Source: Vibrio maritimus
GTDB lineage: Bacteria; Pseudomonadota; Gammaproteobacteria; Enterobacterales; Vibrionaceae
Direction of reading: 5' to 3'
Length of the DNA: 64,000 bases
Assembly (NCBI RefSeq): GCF_021441885.1
Contig: NZ_CP090438.1
Span: 124,001-188,000 of the forward strand
In this document: positions 52,399 through 60,023 of the stretch, piece by piece
How positions within the stretch are numbered: the first letter of the stretch is position 1
Layout of the letters: each line of letters opens with the position of its first letter
The notes under the pieces: generated by a model
The model's database searches: none
Told to the model about the DNA's origin: nothing
What the model saw: only the letters and a program-made list of their open reading frames with translations
Program-made: the position numbers and the translations under genes

Positions 52399-52839
52399 GT
52401 CATCCCTGCGCAGGCAGGGATCTACTCTCAGCGCGCACCAAGCCTCAACCAAGATTCCTGTCTACACAGGAATGACGAACCTAATAGCATTGCGCTTCCC
52501 AAATTTGACGTCATCCCTGCGCAGGCAGGGATCTACTCTCAGCGCGCACCAAGCCTCAACCAAGATTCCTGTCTACACAGGAATGACGAACCTAATAGCA
52601 TTGCGCTTCCCAAATTTGACGTCATCCCTGCGCAGGCAGGGATCTACCACCAGCGTGCACCAGGCCTCAACCAAGATTCCTGTCTCCACAGGAATGACGA
52701 CGCAGTGCGTTTATCGCCTCCCGACAGCACCGGCACTCACCAATATCGTCATCCCGCTAGCCGCGCGCCTGCGCAGGCAGGGATCTACCACCAGCGCGTA
52801 CCAAGCCTCAACCAAGATTCCTGTCTTCACAGAAATGAC
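52399..52839 (-). repeat. Four bipartite hairpin elements, inverted orientation
   Basis: Units at 52399-52476, 52510-52587, 52621-52698 and 52748-52839. Read on the minus strand they match the 77-bp family (linker TTGAGGCTTGGTGCGCGCTG). On the plus strand each begins GTC-ATCCCTGC-gcag-GCAGGGAT and ends ATTCCTGT-ctac-ACAGGAAT-GAC. The first two units and their spacer are nearly identical (period 111). The fourth has the long-loop insertion CGCTAGCCGCGCG. The ORF across the array is a repeat artefact. Located between hldD and the waa operon start. Confidence 0.92.
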
Positions 52840-52869
52840 GACGCTATATGTTTGATGACCTCAGCAACC

Positions 52870-53811
52870 TTACTTATTCACAATCGCCAAATACTCAGCC
52901 ACACCCTCGGCAACCGTCTTAAACTCAACATCACAACCCGCAGCACGCAAGTTCGTCAAATCCGCCTGCGTGTACTCCTGATAAGCACCCTTCAAATGAT
53001 CCGGGAACGGAATATTCTCAATCTCACCCTTACCATGATGCTTAATCACCGCGCTCGCCACAGCCTCAAAGCTCTCAGCATTACCCGTACCACAGTTAAA
53101 GATGCCAGATACGCCATTCTCCAAGAACCAAAGGTTCACCTTCGCCACGTCACCCACATAAACAAAATCACGAATAAAGTGCTCACTGCCCGCAAACAAC
53201 TTAGGATTCTCACCCGCATTCATCTGATTGTTCAAATGGAACGCAACCGACGCCATGCTACCTTTATGCTGCTCACGAGGACCATACACATTGAAATAAC
53301 GGAAACCTGTCACCTGCGACAACTTCTCACCATGTGCTTCTGCATCGGCCCATAGGCGGCGCACATAGTTATCAAACTGCTGCTTAGAATAGCCGTATAC
53401 ATTCAGCGCGCCTTCATACTCGCGCTCTTCCTTAAATACCGTCGTCTCACCATAAGTCGCCGCCGAAGAAGCGTACAAGAACGGAATTTCACGATCCAAA
53501 CAGTAATGAAGCAATTCTTTAGAATACTCATAGTTATTGAGCATCACATACTTGCCATCCCACTCTGTCGTTGCCGAGCACGCACCTTCGTGGAATACCG
53601 CCTCAATTGGTCCAAAGTCATCACCAGCCATGATTTGCGTTAAGAAGTCATCACGGTCCATGTAATCTGTGATATCAAGGTCAACTAAGTTTTTGAACTT
53701 ACGTCCATTTTTAAGATTGTCTACCACCAGAATATCATTCAAGCCTGCCTCATTAAGCGCCTTGATAATATTGCTGCCAATCATGCCAGCACCACCAGTT
53801 ACAATGATCAT
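52870..53811 (-). CDS. hldD: ADP-L-glycero-D-manno-heptose 6-epimerase
   Basis: 313 residues from ATG 53811 (MIIVTGGAGMIGSNIIKAL); the open frame extends to 53934 without homology. It epimerises the ADP-heptose used by all the heptosyltransferases here. The NADP-binding TGGAGMIG, the DNLKNGRKF segment, the SSAATYG serine and catalytic-type YGYSKQQFD (Tyr-Lys) are present. In vibrios hldD (gmhD) marks the left boundary of the variable O-antigen/capsule locus, consistent with the export genes on its right. Confidence 0.97.
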   Translation of the reverse strand: MIIVTGGAGMIGSNIIKALNEAGLNDILVVDNLKNGRKFKNLVDLDITDYMDRDDFLTQIMAGDDFGPIEAVFHEGACSATTEWDGKYVMLNNYEYSKELLHYCLDREIPFLYASSAATYGETTVFKEEREYEGALNVYGYSKQQFDNYVRRLWADAEAHGEKLSQVTGFRYFNVYGPREQHKGSMASVAFHLNNQMNAGENPKLFAGSEHFIRDFVYVGDVAKVNLWFLENGVSGIFNCGTGNAESFEAVASAVIKHHGKGEIENIPFPDHLKGAYQEYTQADLTNLRAAGCDVEFKTVAEGVAEYLAIVNK

Positions 53812-54064
53812 AAAATGTTCCAATTTGAGTGGGATAATGACTTGAAGTATATAAGATTTACTTAGGGGTTCAAAGGAGTTCCTAGGCAGCGAAACATTGC
53901 CAACTCTTGTAACACTTTGTGACGAGTCGCTCAAAAAATATCTTTTGTCAGTAAAGTGTAAAAATAATCTCGTTTACAAGGCTTTATACAATGGACTAAC
54001 ATTGAAAGTCAGTGTGCTCAACTGAGTGCATTGAATTATCGATAATTGAGAAAAGGATATAACC

Positions 54065-54295
54065 ATGAAAAAGATCGCATTGATCATGGCGATTGCAGCA
54101 GGTATGGCTAGCCCAGCATTTGCAGAGGCTGAAGGCGGCGCAGCAGGCGGCGCAGCAGGCGGTGCAGCAGGTGGTGCAGCAGTGACTGGCGGTGTAGTTG
54201 TTGGTACTGCAGCAGCAGTAGCAGTTGTAGCAGTAGCGTCTTCTGATGACAGTGCAGCAACGACTACGTCGGTTAGCGCAAGCGCAGCGAAGTAA
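54065..54295 (+). CDS. gfcA: GfcA/YjbE-like small secreted protein
   Basis: 76 residues. A Sec signal peptide (MKKIALIMAIAAGMASPAFA) leaves a mature peptide of about 56 residues with four GGAA repeats, a hydrophobic valine-alanine stretch (about 42-58) and a Ser/Thr-rich tail ATTTSVSASAAK. It resembles YjbE/GfcA, the small first-gene product of the yjbEFGH and group 4 capsule operons, whose function is unknown. AAAAGGATATAACC precedes the ATG. A terminator-like hairpin separates it from gfcB, so it may be made in excess. Confidence 0.75.
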   Translation: MKKIALIMAIAAGMASPAFAEAEGGAAGGAAGGAAGGAAVTGGVVVGTAAAVAVVAVASSDDSAATTTSVSASAAK

Positions 54296-54304
54296 TCGTA
54301 ATTT

Positions 54305-54348
54305 AAACAAAGCTCCCTCTACATAAAATGTATTGGGAGTTTTGTTTT
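54305..54348 (+). terminator. Attenuator between gfcA and gfcB
   Basis: A long interrupted stem: AACAAAGCTCCC pairs with GGGAGTTTTGTT, with an inner TACAT/ATGTA, ending in TTTTGTTTTAG, 10 bases after the gfcA stop. Confidence 0.75.
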
Positions 54349-54422
54349 AGTGTTTATCCTCGGAAAGCTCGATCGAAGTTTCTATGGGCCTGTTAGACCT
54401 ATCTACATAGTGGGATGTTGTA

Positions 54423-55064
54423 TTGAAGTTTAAATCCACTCTCTTAGCGTGTTCCGTACTCATTCTTGCTGGATGTTCGCAGCGCTTTCAAGACGTAAAT
54501 GCCACATTGTCTGAAGCCTTCCTAGGCGCTGACGATATAGTGATGACAACAGAGCAGATAGAAAACCTTCCTTATGCGAGTGCTTATGCACGCATTAACG
54601 ATGGTGCTCAGATTTTTGTGGTACTCGCTTTCGCAGAGAAAAATCCTGCAACGGGTGAAATGCAATACAAGTGGATGTCCTCCGATCGCGCCATGTTTAT
54701 CTTCGAAAGTGGTCGACTGGTCAAAACCATAGGTCTGTATGGTGACAACCTTCAAGGCGCGACACACAAGCAGATCACGGATTCATCTTGGACCACCCAA
54801 TATGACTGGATGCCAGACTACCGTTACGGTTACACAGGTAAGGTCACACGCACACAAGGTGTGGAAGAAGTGGTCGAGACACCCCTAAACCGCTACCAAA
54901 CACAAAAATATACAGAGCAAGTTCGCTTTGACGCCATAGATCAGGCGTTCACCAACCAGTATTGGCAAAGTCAGTCTTCTGGAAGAATGGTGAAGTCCAT
55001 CGAGTATATTGGTCCACAAATGACCAAAATTGAATTCACAGTATTAAAACAACCCTCAATGTAA
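54423..55064 (+). CDS. gfcB: GfcB/YjbF-like outer membrane lipoprotein
   Basis: 213 residues, TTG start (the only in-frame start that includes the signal peptide). Lipobox LAGC with C18, then QRFQDVNATLSEAFLGADDI. The beta-rich mature part has ASAYARINDGAQIFVVLAF, KWMSSDRAMFIFESGRLVKT and WMPDYRYGYTG as in YjbF/GfcB. It is needed for exopolysaccharide export in systems studied; mechanism unknown. Second gene of the gfcABCD set. Confidence 0.85.
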   Translation: MKFKSTLLACSVLILAGCSQRFQDVNATLSEAFLGADDIVMTTEQIENLPYASAYARINDGAQIFVVLAFAEKNPATGEMQYKWMSSDRAMFIFESGRLVKTIGLYGDNLQGATHKQITDSSWTTQYDWMPDYRYGYTGKVTRTQGVEEVVETPLNRYQTQKYTEQVRFDAIDQAFTNQYWQSQSSGRMVKSIEYIGPQMTKIEFTVLKQPSM

Positions 55065-55113
55065 CCGCTAGGTGTTTGAGTCTTAGTAGTTTTAGACTCA
55101 ATAAGGAATGATA

Positions 55114-55878
55114 ATGTTGCACGGATGGCTTAAAAAGCACGGTTTCGCCCTTGTACTTGCTTGCCCTTTTTACGCGTTTAGCACTGAGTTATCGGTAGTG
55201 CTTGCCGAGCAATCGGTTCGACTCGATTACCCTCAAGCAGCCCGTTTGGAAACTGTATTAAAAGATACTCACGCACAAGCGTTGCTAACCAATATGCCGT
55301 TAGAGTCGCTGCAAGCACAGTTGTTCTCATCCGACAAAGTTACATCAATCGAATCTCAAGTTAGGCAAATATCTGCTCAACTCAATGCATTACAGCAGCA
55401 AGACCCAGACCTCGGTGCTGAAAACCTTTTAGAGCAAATTCAAGAATCACAATTCCTGTACCGAGAGTTCACTTCCCTTGACTACGATGTCGTGCAGTCA
55501 CAGCGAGAAGGAAACCCGCTTTTATCCGGTAACTATCAACTCAACATCGGTCCAAGAAATGACACTATCGTCTTTATGGGCGCGGTCAAAAAACAAGAGT
55601 CAGTGACTCAGCGCGCCCAATGGTTTTTGACGGACTACTTTAAATCGATAGGTGAGATCAGGCTAGCCTCAGCAAGCCCAAGCACAGCATGGGTGATTCA
55701 GCCTGATGGAAAAGTGGTAGAAGCTCACTATGGAATATGGAATTTTCAGCCCCATTTTGTAGCGCCTGGTGCCATTGTTTATGTGCCATTCAAATCATTG
55801 CCATCAGAGTTTGCATCGCTCAATCAAGACATCGTTCAACTGCTGCGCCACAAGGTGAAAAATAATGAACAACAATAA
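55114..55878 (+). CDS. gfcC: GfcC/YjbG-like periplasmic polysaccharide protein
   Basis: 254 residues from ATG 55114, 6 bases behind AAGGA (ATG 55108 touches it). Signal peptide about residues 1-25. The mature protein has two beta-grasp-type regions expected of GfcC: near the N-terminus (LSVVLAEQSVRLDYPQAARL) and near the C-terminus (STAWVIQPDGKVVEAHYGIW, then GAIVYVPFKSLP). It resembles the soluble-ligand-binding domains of Wza. It overlaps gfcD by 14 bases. Confidence 0.83.
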   Translation: MLHGWLKKHGFALVLACPFYAFSTELSVVLAEQSVRLDYPQAARLETVLKDTHAQALLTNMPLESLQAQLFSSDKVTSIESQVRQISAQLNALQQQDPDLGAENLLEQIQESQFLYREFTSLDYDVVQSQREGNPLLSGNYQLNIGPRNDTIVFMGAVKKQESVTQRAQWFLTDYFKSIGEIRLASASPSTAWVIQPDGKVVEAHYGIWNFQPHFVAPGAIVYVPFKSLPSEFASLNQDIVQLLRHKVKNNEQQ

Positions 55879-58060
55879 AGTAGCACCTTCACTGTTAGCA
55901 GCTGCGATCACAACCGCCTTAACCGCTAGCGCAAGTGCGAGTGTATTTGAACCAGCGACGTTAACCCCATCTCAATCAGACTTTGGTGGTGTTGGCTTAA
56001 TGCAAATGCCGACTGGACGCATGGCGGCGGAGGGGGAGTTCAGCCTCAATGGTGATTGGAGTGAGCATTACCATAAATACAACATCAGCCTGCAGTTAAT
56101 GCCCTGGTTTGAAACTACGATTCGATACACTTTGGTGCAAGACTTGTTCTACAGCAGCAATCCTAGCTTCAGTAATGATACCAAATACACAGATAAAGGT
56201 ATTGACCTTAAGTTTCGACTGTTAGAAGAAGGCGAGTACCTGCCTGAAACGTCCATCGGGCTGAGAGATTTTGGTGGCACTGGTTTATTCGATGCGGAGT
56301 TTATTGCAGCGACTAAACGTTTTGGTAACCTTGATGTTACTTTAGGTATGGGGTGGGGTTACTTAGGCACTCGCAACAATGTTACCAATCCATTCTGTGA
56401 AATGAATAATGATTTCTGTACAAGACCCTCTGATTATAAAGGTAGTGGCGGCATGGTCGATTATAATCGATGGTTTAAAGGACCTGCGGCAGTTTTTGGC
56501 GGGATAGAATACCAAAGTCCTTGGCAGCCTTTGCGTTTTAAGCTCGAGTATGATTCCAACGATTACTCGCAAGACTATCCGGTTGTGAGGGCGCATATCA
56601 ATATGACTCCAGCAACTCCATGGAATGTAGGAGCTCTATACCGAGTTGGGAAGTGGGGGGACATTAGAGCCAGCTACCAAAGAGGCAACGCCGTATCTCT
56701 TGGTATTACCCTACGTACTAATTTCAACGATACAAAATCTTATTGGTTGGATGACCCGAAACCAGAACTGCGCCCAACAGATTCTGAAGTTGCTGGTGAG
56801 CAAATCGATTGGGATAAAGTAGCCGGCGAGCTCAGTAAAAACGCAGGCTATGATGATGTTGCCATCGAGCGTAATGGGTCAACAGTTACTGTCATAGGCA
56901 AACAGAAAAAATATCGAGATAGAGATGAGGCTCGCGATCGCGCAGCTCGTGTCTTAGCAAATCATCTTCCTCAGGAGATTACCTCCTATAAGATAGTAGA
57001 AACCAACTTTAATCAGCCGCAAACCGAGACCGATGTTGATGCAGAGGCATTCAAGCAAATAGCGACTAACCAACCTATTAGTCGAGACGTTACCGACGCC
57101 ATGGTCGAAAGTGAAGTGAGTAAAGCTCCGTCAAACTCGACAAAGTACGATGGGTTTGAACGTTTCGATTATTCATTTAGACCGACACTTGCCCAATCTA
57201 TCGGTTCGGCTGAAAATTTCTATCTCTACGAAATCGGTATCGATGGCACTGCAGAAATGTGGGCAACCAAGAACTTAAACCTGTCGGGTACGGTGCATCT
57301 TAATCTGGTCGATAACTACGATAAGTTTAATTACATTGTTCCACCAGATGGTACTGATGTTCCTCGCGTGAGAACTCTGTTCCGAGCCTATGTATCAGAC
57401 AACACGCTCTGGGTGAACAACCTGCAAGCGACTTACTTTCATGAGTTTGGCAATGGCTTTTATAGTCAAGTTTACGGTGGTTACTTAGAGTCGATGTTTG
57501 CTGGTGCTGGCGGTGAGTTACTTTACCGACCTCTTAATAAAAATTGGGCGATCAGTGCTGACATAAATCTTGTCACACAGCGTGACCCCAGAAGTGCCTT
57601 TGGTCTGTTTGATGAGGAACAGCAAAATATCCCCGAGTTTGGACGTCCATTCAAAGCCGTAGTGAAAGGTACCACAGGCTTCTTGACAGGTTACTACATG
57701 CCGCAATGGTCATTCATCGACAACACACTACTCAAAGTCGGTGTGGGTCAATTCTTGGCTGGAGATGTAGGTACTAGAGTAGACTTCTCTAAGCAGTTCA
57801 AGAGCGGGGTGATAGCAGGCGCATACGCTAGCTTTACCAATCTAAGTTCAGAAGAGTTTGGTGAGGGAAGTTTCACTAAAGGCTTTTATGTCTCGATTCC
57901 GTTCGACATCATGACAGTCAAACCAAGTGCAAACAGAGCCTATTTCAACTGGCAGCCGATCACACGAGATGGTGGGCAAATGCTAGGCAGAAAATATGAA
58001 CTGTTCAGTGTCACGGACGCTCGTTCTCCATGGTTGCAACGACCAAGTCGAGTAGAATGA
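55865..58060 (+). CDS. gfcD: GfcD/YjbH-like outer membrane beta-barrel protein
   Basis: 731 residues. A signal peptide is followed by the YjbH/GfcD opening PSQSDFGGVGLMQMPTGRMA. Many amphipathic strands with aromatic ends suggest two barrel halves, flanking a soluble insert at about 310-420 (DWDKVAGELSKNAGYDDVAI, RDRDEARDRAARVLANHLP). The terminal barrel half begins near FRPTLAQSIGSAENFYLY. It probably provides an outer-membrane path or assembly site for polysaccharide. There is no lipobox, unlike some GfcD proteins. Translationally coupled to gfcC. Confidence 0.88.
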   Translation: MNNNKVAPSLLAAAITTALTASASASVFEPATLTPSQSDFGGVGLMQMPTGRMAAEGEFSLNGDWSEHYHKYNISLQLMPWFETTIRYTLVQDLFYSSNPSFSNDTKYTDKGIDLKFRLLEEGEYLPETSIGLRDFGGTGLFDAEFIAATKRFGNLDVTLGMGWGYLGTRNNVTNPFCEMNNDFCTRPSDYKGSGGMVDYNRWFKGPAAVFGGIEYQSPWQPLRFKLEYDSNDYSQDYPVVRAHINMTPATPWNVGALYRVGKWGDIRASYQRGNAVSLGITLRTNFNDTKSYWLDDPKPELRPTDSEVAGEQIDWDKVAGELSKNAGYDDVAIERNGSTVTVIGKQKKYRDRDEARDRAARVLANHLPQEITSYKIVETNFNQPQTETDVDAEAFKQIATNQPISRDVTDAMVESEVSKAPSNSTKYDGFERFDYSFRPTLAQSIGSAENFYLYEIGIDGTAEMWATKNLNLSGTVHLNLVDNYDKFNYIVPPDGTDVPRVRTLFRAYVSDNTLWVNNLQATYFHEFGNGFYSQVYGGYLESMFAGAGGELLYRPLNKNWAISADINLVTQRDPRSAFGLFDEEQQNIPEFGRPFKAVVKGTTGFLTGYYMPQWSFIDNTLLKVGVGQFLAGDVGTRVDFSKQFKSGVIAGAYASFTNLSSEEFGEGSFTKGFYVSIPFDIMTVKPSANRAYFNWQPITRDGGQMLGRKYELFSVTDARSPWLQRPSRVE

Positions 58061-58099
58061 TATATTTGCTAGCCTAATTTACTGATTATTCCATCATTT

Positions 58100-58142
58100 C
58101 AACTTATGCATTTGGTGACTTTGGTCACAAATGCATAAGTTG
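58100..58142. other. Long inverted repeat between gfcD and gfcE
   Basis: CAACTTATGCATTTGGTGAC and GTCACAAATGCATAAGTTG pair over 19-20 bases with one bulged base and a TTTG loop. It is not followed by a T run. It may be an operator, an mRNA-stabilising hairpin or a Rho-linked 3' end for gfcD. Confidence 0.6.
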
Positions 58143-58285
58143 AATGTTTCTGAATTCGAATCAACCTCATGTTTTCATGTGAATTAATGAAAATATCGGT
58201 ATATTACGCAGCTGGTTTTAATTCAGTTTGTTTCACTACTTTTATGTGCTATTCCACTGATTGCTTTTCAGTGTAACTATGCAAT

Positions 58286-58297
58286 GGCGGTAGCATG
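58286..58297 (+). promoter_or_regulatory. RfaH ops element before gfcE
   Basis: GGCGGTAGCATG matches the 12-base ops consensus GGCGGTAGnnTn, the signal that loads RfaH on RNA polymerase in polysaccharide operon leaders. It lies 54 bases before the gfcE start, implying a promoter in 58143-58285. Confidence 0.85.
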
Positions 58298-58339
58298 GGT
58301 AGTGAAAAGTGGTGAGATCTTGTGGTGGGACGATCGGGA

Positions 58340-59455
58340 ATGAACAAGAATAATATTGCAGGCATGCTAGCGTTATTGTTTTTAGCTGGGTGCAGCTTGC
58401 CGGGAAGCCATTTACCGACCAGTGACAAAACCACGGAAGAGTCTCAAGATACCAATCTAGAACAGCAAGTTTCTATCTACCCACTCACGGCAGAAAAAGT
58501 CGTCCAATTCAAACAACAAATACCGCAGGCCACCGCTAACCCTGCGCTCGATCTAGCGATTGCAAAGTATGAATATCGAGTGGGTGTGGGCGACGTGCTC
58601 AATATTACAATCTGGGATCACCCTGAGCTGACTATTCCCGCAGGTTCTTACCGAAGCTCGGAAGAGGCGGGTAATTGGGTTCATGCCGATGGCACTATCT
58701 TTTACCCATATATAGGTAAGGTCCATGTCGTCGGAAAAAGTGTTACCGAGATCCGCGTCGATATCGCCAAACGACTCTCGAAGTTTATTGAAAGCCCGCA
58801 AGTAGATGTAAACATTGCTGCCTTTCGCTCGCAAAAGACTTATGTAACTGGTGAAGTGCAAAACCCTGGGCAGCAACCTATCACCAATATACCTCTTACG
58901 CTTCTTGACGCTATCAATCGAGCTGGTGGATTGGCAGATGATGCCGATTGGCGCAATGTGACGCTAACCAGAAATGGCGAAGAGCAAACGCTTTCCCTCT
59001 ACGCACTGATGCAGCGTGGTGATTTAACTCAGAACCTACTTCTTAAACCTGGGGATATCGTTCATGTCCCTCGAAATGACGATCAAAAGGTATTCGTGCT
59101 TGGTGAGGTATCAACGCCACAAATGTTAAAGATTGATCGCGCAGGCATGAGTCTGACTGAGGCACTCAGTTCGGTAGGCGGTATTAACGAAGTCGCGGCC
59201 GATGCATCTGGTGTATTTGTTATTCGTAACTCTACCAAAGCGGACCAAGTTGCCGATATTTATCAACTCAATATCAAAGATGCCACAGCTTTAGTGATTG
59301 GAACGGAGTTTAGCTTGCAGCCATATGATGTAGTTTACGTAACAGCACAACCTATCTCTCGTTGGAATCGCTTAATGACTCAGCTTCTACCAACACTTAC
59401 AGGTATTAAGAACATTGCTGATGCGGGTAATTCATACAGAGCTTGGGGTAACTAG
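58340..59455 (+). CDS. gfcE: Wza-type outer membrane polysaccharide exporter
   Basis: 371 residues from ATG 58340 (MNKNNIAGML); GTG 58322 is a weaker alternative. Lipobox LAGC, C18. The polysaccharide export (PES) domain includes YEYRVGVGDVLNITIWDHPEL and VHADGTIFYPYIGKV. Two SLBB domains follow (KTYVTGEVQNPGQQPITNIP; KVFVLGEVSTPQMLKIDRAG). The C-terminal helix (WNRLMTQLLPTLTGI) would form the outer-membrane alpha-barrel. It works with the Etk kinase and Etp phosphatase encoded next. Confidence 0.93.
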   Translation: MNKNNIAGMLALLFLAGCSLPGSHLPTSDKTTEESQDTNLEQQVSIYPLTAEKVVQFKQQIPQATANPALDLAIAKYEYRVGVGDVLNITIWDHPELTIPAGSYRSSEEAGNWVHADGTIFYPYIGKVHVVGKSVTEIRVDIAKRLSKFIESPQVDVNIAAFRSQKTYVTGEVQNPGQQPITNIPLTLLDAINRAGGLADDADWRNVTLTRNGEEQTLSLYALMQRGDLTQNLLLKPGDIVHVPRNDDQKVFVLGEVSTPQMLKIDRAGMSLTEALSSVGGINEVAADASGVFVIRNSTKADQVADIYQLNIKDATALVIGTEFSLQPYDVVYVTAQPISRWNRLMTQLLPTLTGIKNIADAGNSYRAWGN

Positions 59456-59504
59456 AGCCTAACATGAAGGTACCTGCTAACGAAATGAAATCAAGAGTGT
59501 AATT

Positions 59505-59945
59505 ATGTTCAACAATATTTTGGTTGTGTGTGTCGGTAATATTTGCCGATCACCCACAGCAGAGCGAGCTCTGCAAAAGTTAGTGCCAACAAAAAAGGTT
59601 ACGTCGGCTGGTATTGCTGCAGAAAAAAGCCGTTTAGTGGGTAAGACTGCTGACACTATGGCGATCGATATTGCTAGTCGTTACCAGCTTGATGTGTCCA
59701 ACCACAGCGCTAGACAGCTTACTGCTGATATGTGTCGTGACAATGACCTTATTCTGGTGATGGAAAAAGGGCACATAGACGCTGTATGCGATATCGCCCC
59801 AGCAGCAAGAGGGAAAACCATGCTGTTTGGTCAATGGGAAAATCAACAAGAAATCCCAGATCCATATCGCCAAAGCCAAGAAGCGTTTGAACATGTATTC
59901 AAGCTTATAGAGCAGTCCGCTAGCCAATGGTCGAAACGGCTTTAG
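59505..59945 (+). CDS. etp: Low-molecular-weight protein tyrosine phosphatase (Etp/Wzb)
   Basis: 146 residues. The C(X)5R loop CVGNICR starts at C9 and R15, followed by SPTAE; the general acid is D119 in DPYRQ. Dephosphorylates the tyrosine cluster of the neighbouring kinase, a cycle required for polymer export. It is 49 bases downstream of gfcE and 78 before the kinase. Confidence 0.95.
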   Translation: MFNNILVVCVGNICRSPTAERALQKLVPTKKVTSAGIAAEKSRLVGKTADTMAIDIASRYQLDVSNHSARQLTADMCRDNDLILVMEKGHIDAVCDIAPAARGKTMLFGQWENQQEIPDPYRQSQEAFEHVFKLIEQSASQWSKRL

Positions 59946-60023
59946 CGCCTTTTTGCTTTACTATAACAACCTTGTTGCCCATAGATTTAATTTTTACTTT
60001 CGCTGCCTAGTTAACAATAAAAC

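Noticed and set aside
52358..52855. 165-codon ORF with repeated SSLRRQGSTLSAHQ-type peptide
   Set aside because: It is the translation of the four tandem hairpin elements; the repeats are at DNA level, on both strands and in other frames elsewhere.
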